From: Xylogone sp. PMI_703
Taxonomy: Eukaryota; Ascomycota; Leotiomycetes
Length of the DNA stretch: 64,000 bases
Assembly (NCBI GenBank): GCA_021399445.1
Contig: JAJTUQ010000006.1
Location: 1,116,001 to 1,180,000 of the forward strand
Direction of reading: 5' to 3'
In this document: piece by piece, positions 11,410 to 22,117 of the stretch
How positions within the stretch are numbered: the stretch's first letter is position 1
Layout: each line of letters starts with the position of its first letter
The notes under the pieces: model-generated
Database searches by the model: none
Told to the model about the DNA's origin: nothing
The model's input: only the letters and a program-made list of their open reading frames with translations
Made by a program: the position numbers and the translations under genes

Positions 11410-13581
11410 TCCCTCGTAAGAGGCGGCGTTGGTCCCCCAACTTAGTAGTATTATTATTAATATGTTGATATATATCTCCCTGCATCGCCTAGATAAATTA
11501 AAGGCCTATATAGACATAATTTTTAAAGACACTGAGAACCCATCAAGACTTACGTCGACCCACTCACTGTTGTAACGTATTATGCGCAACTTGGCTTCGA
11601 ATATTCAAAATCCCGACCACAGTTGTATAATAACTAATCCTCTGGAATGTGCAAAATTTGTAAATTTGAAAGTTTGTACGGTCAGTCTCCGAGGGCGATC
11701 GAGAAAAACCGAGTGATAACGTCGGTCGACTAAGCGAGCCGACGATTAGCATAATAAAATCAACTTCGGCGGTTGCGAAACTACATAGGAGCCGTCTTTT
11801 GGTACCTTAATAATGCTCTCTTCTATTCCAATTCGGCTATAACTAAGGTACCTCTTGCATCAAGCTATCTGTATACATAGGCACGGAGAGTTATTTATCA
11901 CTAGGTCTTGGGAAGGGAGATACACTTGCATTTTGAGCTACTTTATTTAGGTGCGCTGGAAAGACCAGTAGTTTAATACGTTAGATGAGGCAATTCGTGT
12001 GTAACTGAGCTATCGTCTCGAGTTTGGTCATCACCACTCCGCAATCGATGGCCCTTGGAGGGTCGTTCGGCAAATATCATAACAAATCCTCACATGAAGT
12101 ATATTCTTAAGCAACGCAGTACTGGTACGGAAGTGATTTGTCGACAGCTTGACCACAGGGACTTCGTTCGGAAGCTACTTTCACTCGTATCACCACTGTT
12201 TGGTACTTGAGGCCACATGCATTGAATTGAAAATGCGTTAAAAGTCCTTTCATTGACCAGAGATAATATAGAAAAATATATGTGGATAATAGCACTTAAA
12301 GGCGAAATTGCAACCACGGTGACACGATAATTAGATTAGAGTAGCCATGCCCTTCAAATTGAACAACTGGCGAGTTGTGAGATCCAAAAATCTACAGCAC
12401 TTTATGATGTCAATGGGAAAGAGGACTTGATCCATCTCCGTTTTCTGGCTGCTTAATCACGCTTATTGTTTTGACAGAGTGTGTCTAGGCTGGTCTGTAA
12501 GACCTCAATGAGAGCCACGACAGCTATTTTATTATACAGATATTTCAGAGTTTCTGGCCCCTAATGCAACTTAGTTATCCTCCTCAAGGGGCTTATAAGT
12601 TCTCAGCAGATACATATGATTATCTTCGGCATACTAGAGCTTCAGCTTTCGGAACCTTACCTGGACTGCACCAAGGAAAGGGAGCTGGTGCGAGAGGTTT
12701 ATACAGTAAAAAGCCATATGGTGGCTTAGCTAAGTGAGTCCTCTAAGTTTCATAGTAATATTATTAGCACAACGGAAGATAAAGGAGTTGATTGTCACGG
12801 CGGAGTTAGATCGAAAGCCCAGAGACAGTGAAAACTCAAGAGCTACGAGTAGCTTTCATAACCTTGTTTCACCCGCAGCTTAAGCCCTCGGAAAGAAGAC
12901 GAGGTTATAACACCTTATCCAGAACGGCAGGGATCATGATGTATGGATGTAAAGCTTATCTCTCGATGCCCTTCGAGAGAAAAGGCTAGGCCCCTGAACT
13001 GATACAGAAGCTCTGGAAAATAAAATCAAAGAAGAATGCTTATGGGTGTCTACAAACAATAACCAAAAGCAAAACTAGAAACAAGGCTAGAGTCGTTCTG
13101 CTCAGGACTTGATCCTCGAGTAACAGATATGCAAAGTTGAACGGGCAGACAATACCAGAGAGGCATATTCCGAATTATTTATGCCTTCGTACTTCTTAGC
13201 TTGCTAAGAAAAGAAGGGGCTTCGAAAAGCCTACCAGAAACTTTCAAGGCCAAACTCGGGTCTAAGTTAGTCCAGACCGTAGTCACGTGTTTGCTAAGAG
13301 TTTCTGAGAGCGCGAGTGCAAATCTCATACTGCACGTGCCACACGTGACTAGACTATAGTCATAGACGATTGGTTGTGTAGTTATTTTGCGCATAATCGG
13401 AATGACATATCCTATGTCAAGTTATTGAAACATAGTTGACTACATCTATTGTATTATCTCAGGGATACCGTAAATATATAGTATATCTAAAGATATATTA
13501 TGGATTGACAGTAGACATTTTGATTGGTGCGATCTTCGATCCCCTGGTGAATGTGTCCCATTTTTAGGGCTATCATTGTGT
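11410..13581. other. AT-rich gene-poor stretch, left part of accessory island
   Basis: No ORF with family resemblance. Contents noted: a lone transposon-like terminus at 11690-11747, and three CACGTG sites within 64 bases (13284, 13333, 13342), two of which form a 10-bp inverted repeat (TAGTCACGTG/CACGTGACTA). The remainder reads like decayed repeat DNA, but no specific element could be named. Confidence 0.5.
11690..11747 (+). repeat. Solitary transposon-like terminal sequence
   Basis: The stretch ends ...GAGCCGACGATT, followed by AG. Read in reverse it starts AATCGTCGGCT and continues with GTCGACCGAC, matching the outermost bases of the 15577-17248 element (AATCGTCGGCT ... GCGACCGAC). No partner terminus was found nearby, so it is probably a remnant of a related element. 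Confidence 0.4.
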
Positions 13582-15125
13582 TTACACTAAACTAAGCCGT
13601 CTAAGGTATGCGAGCAAGAGAGTAAAATCTTCGCGTTTTTCTTCCTTTCGCACATTTGCCAAGTATTCCCCAGAATTAATGATCTCAACGAGAATCTCAC
13701 ATTGGGCAACAATCTCGCAAATTATTAAGGCACCGTCAAGTTGGAGCAATGAAGATTTGCGAATATGCTCGTTGATAAGCAAGTTCTGTTTCTCGACAAG
13801 ATGAGCAATATTACTGCATGCGGCCTCTTCTCCATCCGCCAGCATTGGAAGAGCCGTAGAAATACATGTGATAGCATTCTTGTTCGCTTCCAGGATATCC
13901 GAACTAAGTGCCACGGTCCTCAACCCTGACAACTCTGGACTTGTAATTTGAAGTTTAGACAGCTTCTCTTCAATTGGAAGTTCGTGGTTCGCCATTGGAA
14001 ACCATTCCTCCAGTTGGCTACCCTTGAACAGTAATAGCAATGTGATTTGCTTGTAAAGGGGATTTGTTGTGAAATGCTCTTTCCATAAAAACACAATAGC
14101 CTTAGCTATGCCTAGCGCTCCAAATGTGCAAGATGGTCCAGCCAGATGTCTCAACCAATCGTACATCTCCGACAATATTTTACCTTTTGTTTTAAGCCCT
14201 TTGCGATCTGATTTCTGCTTAAGTCTTATTGGGTATATATCCCCATACCGCTGTTCGAATGCCTTTATTAAATCAATTGGCGCGTACCAACTTGAGAGAC
14301 TCGTTTGATCCCATCCACCTCTTCTTCAGCTAAGATTAGCGAAAGTGCTACTATTTATACAGAGACAAAGTGTTACCGTTTTTTTACGCATAGTTTCCGA
14401 ATTTCCTCTGCAGCCTCATTAAGCTGAGATGCTCCGCTTAATTCGGAAAATGCTGCAATGAAATGGTAGATTAATAGACAACGATATTCAGGTTGGTACT
14501 TGGCATGGTAAACGGCTATTGCCGGATGAAAAGATTGTAGAACTGTTATAGTATGGTTTTCATCAACTTGGATCTCCTTTCTCAAAAGCTTGTAATCTTC
14601 GCGAGCAAGTTCGAACTGCTTCATCCAGGGATCTTTGTATTCGTCCGTATGGCAGCGGATAACTATTTTTGGCATTTTTCTTCTTAAGATCTCTGCCAGA
14701 AGCTGATGACATTCTTCGTCTGGTATGTCATCATCCTTGTTTGGCTTAAAGGAGAAGGCGTCCAGGACGGTTACTGTGTGGATGCTTCGCGCACCGTTCG
14801 TTGCATATTGAATGAGTTGGTCCACTGCCCGTAGGGTTTCACAGTGATCCACAAATTGTGGGAAAGGATAGTCGTAATTGTGGTATTTTCTAGGCTTGGG
14901 TCGCTGCAGAATAACAACCACGTCAGACGGGCCTGAAGCAAGATAGCATGCGTGGTTAATCTCATTTTCAGCGCAAGCAAAATGTTTTCCAAAGTTCCTG
15001 AGAAGCTCGAGAGACTCTATATCGCCTTGATGATAGAAGCTGACAGGTGGCGTACAGGGGAGGACCTGGACACAGCGTGGGACTGGAATACCGAGGCAGA
15101 TTTGATAGCCGTGATCACTTTCCAT
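13582..15125 (-). CDS. Unrecognised two-exon protein in the AT-rich island
   Basis: Exons 14377-15125 and 13582-14323 with a 53-bp intron (GTAACA donor, GCTAATC branch site, AAG acceptor). Splicing joins two separate frames into one ORF of 496 residues with no stop, which argues for a real, functional gene. The N-terminal half is a mixed alpha/beta region with features such as DVVVILQRPKP, HTVTVLDAFSF and MPKIVIRCHTDEYKDPWMKQ. The C-terminal half is largely helical and leucine-rich (ITLLLLFKGSQLEEWF, LLQLDGALIICEIVAQCEIL). No signal peptide, membrane span or catalytic motif is evident. I do not recognise the family. It sits alone between transposon remnants and far from housekeeping neighbours, as accessory or lineage-specific genes often do. 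Expression and function are unknown. Confidence 0.65.
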
Positions 15126-15576
15126 TCTACTTTACTTAATAAATGAGACTAGTTTGCCGTGAATATTACTCGAGTGATAACGATATAGTAGGATTTGCTT
15201 ATTAAAATGATTTAGCTAGCTTGTTGGCGTAATCTGCTGGCGTTTGTCCACGTCGGCGCCGATGCCTGTAACTTTGCCAAGAATCTTTGCAAAATCCTTC
15301 CAGTTCGGCCCATGTCACGTGGTTGTTTTGTTAATGGTCTCAGAGCAGCATGCTATTAGAAAGTACATTTACCTAGATTTCTTGTATTTCTTCTGTCGAC
15401 GGTAAGCACTTTACTTAATGGTAACTTCTTTAGACAATAAATTAAGACAGCTTGTTACTATAACTGATATTGTTTGCTGATATATGATTACTGCGTATAC
15501 GTATTTTGATCATCTGACTATAAGTACGAAGGCTTCATGCAAGCCACAGGCTAGCACTCTCGTGCGATTAGAGTGC
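15126..15576. other. Intergenic, AT-rich
   Basis: Upstream region of the unrecognised gene and left flank of the inverted-repeat element. Nothing else identifiable. Confidence 0.5.
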
Positions 15577-15716
15577 AATCGTCGGCTATTCCTACTATGG
15601 CTAGTGCGACCGACTTTTAAAACTGCGGTTCCCTTGGAGTTGGTGGAAGCGAATGACACGTGGAAGCGAATGACACGATTTTTTTTTACTATGTGATTCT
15701 TATACAAAAATTCAAA
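15577..15716 (+). repeat. Left terminal inverted repeat
   Basis: Matches the reverse complement of 17111-17248 with only a few differences. It contains a 17-bp motif, TGGAAGCGAATGACACG, twice in tandem, likely a subterminal transposase-binding repeat. Confidence 0.9.
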
Positions 15717-15828
15717 CCGATTGCATCGCATTTACAATATAATATAAAATAGTCCTCCTTTGACATATCTGATTCGTCCGATCCAAGTCTAGAATCAATT
15801 GAATTGATTGAATCGCTTGAATCAGAGC

Positions 15829-16470
15829 TTACTGAGCCATAGTCTGTAGGCCTGTATTCGCCGGTTCAGGGCCTTGGGCTTCTTTCCCAGGCTCTGGGAA
15901 TAGTGGAGGAGTATGTTCCTTATACAATTCCGGAACGCCTAAGACTTCTTTTAATTCTTTCAAGGCCTTCTTTCTAAGTCTCTCCTTTTTGCGCCATGTT
16001 ACCCAAGCTGCCTTTTGCTGTTTCTTTTCCTGATTTGTTATCTTCTGGAGTATTCTAGCTTCCTTAGCCTCTTTCTCTGCTACCTTACGCTCTTTATTTT
16101 CTCTAGTAATCTTTGCCCATATTGCAGTAAACTCTCCTCTTTTTTGAACTCTGGCATGATTATACGGCCTCTTGGTTATGATATCACTCAATCCGGAGTA
16201 TACAGTAGACAACTCAAACTGAGTATATTCCCCCTCTTCTAGGATTACATGAATGCCTTTAATAAAAGACTCGAACTTATGCTATAAAGAAGAGTTAAAA
16301 ACGTCCATAACCTTGCCTTTCAACTCGGCCATTTGGTACTGAACTTGCTGTATTATCTTAGGAATGCCATATTTAGGTAAATCTGGCTCTGCCGGTTTCG
16401 TTTCAGGCTCTTTGATATACTTCTTCATAAGCTCAAAAGTGGCTTTTCTGTTGACAAGATATATACTAGA
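15829..16470 (-). pseudogene. Transposase C-terminal remnant
   Basis: The frame reads from about 16470 to the stop at 15829 and is broken once by an in-frame TAG at 16282-16284. It encodes a region with YGIPKIIQQVQYQMAELKG, then a very basic helix (KKQQKAAWVTWRKKERLRKK) and a Pro-rich end. This is typical of the C-terminal third of fungal pogo/Fot1-like transposases. No catalytic Asp/Glu residues of the DDE domain are included. Confidence 0.7.
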
Positions 16471-16875
16471 CTTTTTTTATGTGTTTACTATAGTAAAATT
16501 AATAAAGGTCTGACATTGTATTTGAGACAAATCACGAAAAAGGGAGTTGATTAAGTAGTCAAAATCTACAAATTCTGTAGTATACTGAACTGTCTTATTA
16601 TGCTAATGCTTATATGGCTAGAATATACTTATATATAAGGATTGTATACAATGTATAAAATGAGCCAGAAACGTAAGTAATACAATATTATACTTTTTAG
16701 TCAATAAAGTAAACTCAGGAGTAATATGACTGTAACGTTCCTACGTTGGGAGGTGGCTATTACTCAAATAATAGGCTTGGGAGGTCAAGGGAGCAAGTGA
16801 AACTTAGATTGTAGAACTTTACTTATGAAATGCAGGTATGCTATAAATCAATTGAGTTGAGCACGAGGGTCCTAT

Positions 16876-17043
16876 TTACTGTAAAACTATCATCTTGTTT
16901 TGGCTACCTCGAGGCTTTGGAATAAGGCTACCCCTTCTACTAGCGGTAGCCAATGTAGTTTTATTAACCTGAAAGATTATAGTAACTACAGAAGTGCTCT
17001 CTTCCGGGTTATCCAGAAGCCATTGCTTAGCTTCTGATACGAT
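16876..17043 (-). pseudogene. Transposase N-terminal helix-turn-helix remnant
   Basis: An open stretch encodes EAKQWLLDNPEES, then a VNKTTLATASRRGS-like recognition segment and RGSQNK, resembling the N-terminal DNA-binding helix-turn-helix of pogo/Fot1 transposases. A stop lies directly upstream and a TAA ends it at 16876. Its position next to the right inverted repeat fits the expected orientation of the element. Confidence 0.6.
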
Positions 17044-17110
17044 CTTTTAGGGGTTAAGACACTATATTAATTATAGGATATTATTGCGACACTGGGGGGG
17101 TAAAGATATT

Positions 17111-17248
17111 TTGAATTTTATATGAGAATCACATAGTAAAAAAAAATCGTGTCATTCGCTTCCACGTGTCATTCGCTTCCACCAACTCCAAGGGAACCGC
17201 AGTTTTAAAAGTCGGTCGCACTAGCCATAGTGGGAATAGCCGACGATT
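17111..17248 (-). repeat. Right terminal inverted repeat
   Basis: Inverted partner of 15577-15716, with the same tandem 17-bp motif and the A/T homopolymer run adjoining ACTATGTGATTC. Confidence 0.9.
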
Positions 17249-20200
17249 AAGGCCTCTCTAGTCCTTCCTCTTGAACTCCGGTGGCAGTCCACCCCCTATA
17301 TGAATTCACTAAAGAGTTTAATATTGCTGTGTCCCCTCCTCTGCCATGTAGTTTTTTTGAGGTTTGTTATAAATACCTCATAAGTATGTGTGTGATTCCT
17401 AGGTCGTTGATTAAAAGTGCTGTAGAGCTTGAAGCTGCATTATTTAGTGTATGTAATCGTATGGAACCTATTTGTTCCGAAGTTTAATTAAATTGTAGTT
17501 GTGTCCGAGAACCTAGGTTTATGCGAGTTGGGGATCATTAGCGCATTAATGATTTAAGCTCAGCTCAGATGTCTCGGAGACCATCTTTCTAGCACCTCCA
17601 AATCCGCGTGTAGCTCTTACGCAATTTATCGGCCACCCGTGTACCCGCATTTACAACTGCCCTTGAACACACATGTTGAAGACAGATTCCAACCGCTGAG
17701 CTAGATCTATTTGGCTGATAAAAATGAGATTCTGCCTAGGTAACCACTACCTGAACTATATAGAGCGTAAACGAGACCAGAAGAATACGGAGGTACCAAC
17801 TCATCGGATATACCCTTCATTCCCCTATACCTCGCTAGGTACCTGCATCGGTTAAAATTTACAGAATTCCTTCCTCTCCGCGTGGTACGAGACCGTAGTT
17901 CATGGAAGGTTGAGTAGTAATATGGGTGAAAAAGGTGTGTATCACCAAGATTATTAGCTGGACCTCAATCAACAAGCATAAGCCCCGAAATTACACCTAG
18001 TCATGCTTCATGAACCTCGTCATTCCACGAATTTGAACCTAAATGAGACGTTCGAGATATAAAAAAAATGAGAATGTTCAATTGGACCTTAGCCATGATA
18101 TTTAACGGCTCGTAATCACCATATACTAAGGGCCGAAGGGGTTTGGAGGAGCTCAGCAGGAGTCATGAACCTGCCAAGCCCATAAATAACTTTGAGGTTG
18201 TGTACAGTAACTAGATGCGACCTAGATGCAACCAGTGTTACGGTCTGAGCCATCGTTACAAGAATTTGTACGGAGGTACCGGTATACTTTGAAGCTTGAA
18301 ATCTCCAATATGTTTTAGTACCAATGCAACAGAGTGCGAATCCGGGTTTTGTGTTCAGAAGGCGGGAAAAATATGCCTCAAAGATATTCATGCCGTCCAG
18401 TTTCCTCTTATATCTCTTACCTATAGCGTTTACCACAGGATTATGTGATATTAAAACCGGAAGAACTTTAAAACATTACAAGTGTTAGGTATTACCTGAA
18501 CTGTATGATTTCATATAAATAATGGTATGATCAATGAGCCCATTTTAATATTTTATAGATCTACTCTCACGGTTAGTTACCGAGTAGTATCCATATATGT
18601 GGCTCGAGTTGACCGTCACTTCAGAAAATCCGAATATCGTCAAAAATCGTCGAAATTTTACAAAAAAGGAGGTCAAAGCTAGGGATTCGATCGGTGATTC
18701 AATCTCAGCTCCATAAACACTACCTCAGGAGTGCCATAGGCTCGTAGCCTTCACTACGTACAAGTATTAGGGCCGAACAAATATTTTTTACATGGCAGAG
18801 CTAGGCCCATACATGGCATAGAAAGAAAAGTACGTCGATGGAGAGGTATAAACAGCCAGTTCAACTGGAGTTATCCTTTTGTTCCTCGGGAGACATCGAT
18901 GGTAAAGTGCTGGGTACCGGGAAAGAGCCGGGTGGTGTGCCCCCTATCATGGACCACAGCACCCAGCCGAGCCAGCCAAGGGATCGTGGGAGTAACTGGT
19001 CTAGTCACTGAGTACAGCACAGGAAGGCTAGGTGATAGTTGAGATGCTGGGCTGTGCGAAAGAACGAGCAGATATTTTTAAAACTTAGCTGCAGCTACCG
19101 GTATTGAGTGGAAAAAAAGAGATAATTCCCGAATCGGATGTTGCCCGGCGCATATCTTGGCCAATCAAGTTGCTAGGTTCTCTCAGTCAAAGGTCAGAAG
19201 AATGGATTGATTCCAGGGAGAAGATCTTAACGGGAGAAGGGCCAGCGGCAATGCGGTGCGCATATGTGCTTATGACGACTGGAAGGGTTTCTAGTAAGCT
19301 TGATCGGTCCTTAAAGAGACAGGGTAAAAGCTGGAGAGAGCAGGAGATACCTGCCCACAGAAACCACAGCCTGGAAAGCACGAACGGTACCAGTAGAGGC
19401 TAGAGAGGAGAGAGAGCTTGAGAGAGAGGCTCTGTACCACTCGGTCTCTCAGGAGGCAAATCCGACGACCAAGGATAGCTTGAGCCAATAGTAAGCTGGT
19501 AGATATTGCATCTGGTCTGTGTAGGAGATGTAAGATGTAGAAGACGTAGGAGGATGTTGAAGGTGAACAACATATGGTTTGCCCTGTCGCTCCTTTTTTG
19601 GTGCGGACAATCAACAGCTGAGCTGGTACATACCACAAAGAGCTTGAATTTCCAAATGGCTTGTCCAAGCAGACATTGTTGTCTGTGGTATGGTATGGGT
19701 ATGGTATAGTATTGTGGTATGCTGAGAGAGAGAGGCGACTTGAGAGATGCGCGATTCCTCGCCAGAATGTGCCCCTATCCCAGCGGCCTGCTAGCAGCCA
19801 GCGGCCCATCACCACGGGTCGCCCACGGGAAAATCGCACACCGCACGCAGTATTTATATTTTGTATGTGGAGGCGCACACGCAATTGGAAACCACCAAGC
19901 ATTGGATGCTCCTCATTCCCACCTCCTATATAGATTTGTCCATTTCGGCCTCGATCTGCCTTCCCAGTTTGGGTCTGCGCACGCGCGCACGAAGACGCTT
20001 TTGGGTCTGGGGCGAACGAGTCGGGCCAAACGAGGCGCTTATCGAAACCCTTTTCTGTGGTCCCCCCAGCCTTTCGCCCATCGTACGGCATACGATACTT
20101 GGACTGTCCTAGTTGCTGCCAGGAGCACCGCACCTGCTGGTGAACGCCCCTGCTCATCCTCAAAGCTTCCTCGGGCCTTCCATACAGATACAGACCTTGC

Positions 20201-20773
20201 TGTTACAGATCTTGCATCAAGTATCGCCTCGACCTCCTCTCCCTTTCTACGCTCTCTGGGTTGTCAGTTGCCAGCTTCCATCTGCTCTCTTCCATCGGCT
20301 GCCCCCGTCTCGTCGACCTTCACGATACCCGTCGCCCGCCTTTTCATCCCTTTCGCTCTGCCTCGCTCCTCCTCGACTTGGATTCAGCACGCACCCATTC
20401 TCATCGGAGCTTCCTTGCCTCCTGCATTGGCCATTCTCGGAATCTTCAGCTTCTTTCTAGCATCCCAACATTATCTCTCGTTCTTTTGCGCGCCTCTCGA
20501 CTTGCCAAGGCCCGCTCCTTCTCCAAGGTCAGTCCTCGCTGCCCCATACCCTTACTTTCACCTCTGCACATCCGCACGATATACAGACATACAATACCTA
20601 TCTCTAGCTCCACCCTCTATCCACTCCTAAAGTTGAAGTGCTGGCGTTGAGTGTACCATGTAGTCTGACCCTAATGCAGGTGTTAAAGCCTTCGACAGAG
20701 AAGCCGCCACAGACTCTCGCGTTCATATAGTCCTCCATCTTTCAATCGAACCTTCCAACCCACAACAATAGAG
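17249..20773. other. Right part of AT-rich island and long upstream region of rac1
   Basis: From 17249 to about 19000 the DNA is AT-rich with no convincing gene. From about 20050 to 20640 the plus strand is pyrimidine-rich (TCTC/CCTC runs), a usual feature of strong filamentous-fungal promoters and leaders. The 303-codon frame at 19719-20630 is low complexity and lies in this leader, so it is not called as a gene. Confidence 0.55.
20528..20679 (+). other. Possible 5' UTR intron of rac1
   Basis: A GTCAGT donor follows CCAAG, and TCTGACCCTAATGCAG gives a good branch site and acceptor 152 bases later, 94 bases before the rac1 ATG. Splice signals only; no transcript evidence. Confidence 0.3.
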
Positions 20774-21692
20774 ATGGCTGCTCCAGGGACACAATCACTC
20801 AAGGTCAGATCTCTTTTGTCTGCATTTGCATGTGCTGTTGTGTCCAGGCTAACTTTCATACACAGTGCGTCGTCACTGGTGACGGTGCGGTCGGAAAGGT
20901 GTGTATTCGCGCTCGCTCAAAATATTCAAGTGTCGCCGAGGAGTCCAACCTGCTAACCTCCCGCTGCTAGACATGTCTTTTAATCTCGTACACAACCAAT
21001 GCCTTCCCCGGCGAGTACATTCCTACCGTGTAAGTTCACGTATCATGATCTGGTACTGCACTTCCAGGACTGACGAACCAGGTTCGATAACTACTCGGCC
21101 AGTGTTATGGTGGATGGCAAGCCCATTAGCCTTGGGTTGTGGGATACCGCTGGACAAGAAGATTATGATCGACTCAGACCTCTCTCCTACCCCCAGACTG
21201 ATGTATTCCTCATCTGTTTCTCCATTGTTAGCCCGCCATCGTTTGATAACGTGAAAGCCAAGGTATGTACATACATGTCCTTTCAATCCACATAAATATG
21301 GCGACGCGAGCTGACTGGTCTTGTATAAAGTGGTTCCCCGAGATCGACCACCATGCTCCAAATGTCCCGATTATTCTCGTTGGCACCAAGCTGGATTTGA
21401 GAGAGGACCCTGCGACGCTCGAGAGTTTGAGACAAAAGAGAATGGAACCAGTCTCCTATGACCAGGCTCTGGTCACAGCAAAGGAAATAAGAGCGCATAA
21501 ATATCTGGAATGCTCTGCTCTCACACAACGAAATCTAAAGAGTGTCTTTGATGAAGCCATTCGGTTAGTTCTTGGGAATCTCCAGCAGGTTGTCCTGAAA
21601 GTTGCATGTGCTAACGTTCTCTCTGCAGTGCCGTGCTCAGCCCTAGGCCTCAACCAAGTAAACAGAAGAAACCAAAGTGCACTATTCTGTAA
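20774..21692 (+). CDS. rac1: Rac-family small GTPase
   Basis: Six exons: 20774-20803, 20866-20898, 20971-21029, 21082-21262, 21331-21563 and 21629-21692; 199 residues. Rac1/CDC42-like signalling GTPase cycling at the plasma membrane to control actin, polarity, hyphal branching and NADPH oxidase. Visible elements: P-loop GDGAVGKT (15-22), switch I around YIPTVFDNYSA, switch [12 protein letters not shown] (61-70), [10 protein letters not shown] for guanine recognition, the Rho insert region, then a polybasic KQKKPK stretch and the geranylgeranylation box CTIL (196-199). The effector-region sequence and the -CTIL end favour Rac over Cdc42. Introns of 52-72 bp all fall in phase; translating the unspliced DNA gives only fragments. 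The 5' flank is long and pyrimidine-rich. Confidence 0.95.
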
Positions 21693-22117
21693 GAAGTCGA
21701 TTCAGCATCGAGTGGATTAGATTAGTCAAAAGATTGGGGGCGTTATATCATCTACTATCATTGGGGAGACGTATTGACAGTCGAATTCTTCATTCATATC
21801 TTTTTAAAGCGAGTATTTATGGTCTGATTTACGCGATGAAAGAAGGGATATCCACATGTCAGTGTCTCTAGCGTTATGTTCTCTTCTTGGGATTTTCGAT
21901 ATACACATTGCGTTCTCGATCACAGCAGGGGATATACACTCATGTTTTTAATGGAGATCTCCTTTTTCATGACGATAAGGCATTGGGAGATGGGAAATTA
22001 CTGAGGGCAAATATTTTGGATAACAGGAGTGATACTCGCAAGATATCCGCGTGTTCGTGATCGCACCAACTCTGTGGTACATAGAGCCTATTAAATATTA
22101 TAAATGGTATGCTATCA
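21693..22117. other. Convergent spacer rac1/Nop6
   Basis: Holds both 3' flanks. AT-rich; no gene seen. Confidence 0.5.

Larger units (their letters stand above)
15577..17248 (-). mobile_element. Non-autonomous Fot1/pogo-like (Tc1-mariner superfamily) element
   Basis: A 1,672-bp unit bounded by nearly identical inverted repeats of about 140 bp that start AATCGTCGGCTATTCC. Inside, on the minus strand, are two transposase remnants: an N-terminal helix-turn-helix-like piece near the right end (16876-17043) and a basic C-terminal piece near the left end (15829-16470). The DDE catalytic core that should lie between them is absent, and the intervening ~400 bases are non-coding. The right flank reads CGAT-TA, consistent with a TA target duplication, while the left flank has CA instead of TA, perhaps by mutation. 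It could move only if a related active transposase exists elsewhere. Confidence 0.82.

Noticed and set aside
17640..17715. tRNA-like A-box (reverse strand TAGCTCAGCGGTTGG)
   Set aside because: No acceptor stem, anticodon stem or GGTTCGANNCC B-box at the right spacing.
18116..18436. 106-codon minus-strand ORF in the AT-rich island
   Set aside because: No recognisable motif and embedded in apparently decayed sequence; insufficient support.
19719..20630. 303-codon plus-strand ORF upstream of rac1
   Set aside because: Composition is low-complexity Ser/Pro/Leu from a CT-rich leader, overlapping frames in the same strand are also long, and no domain is recognisable.
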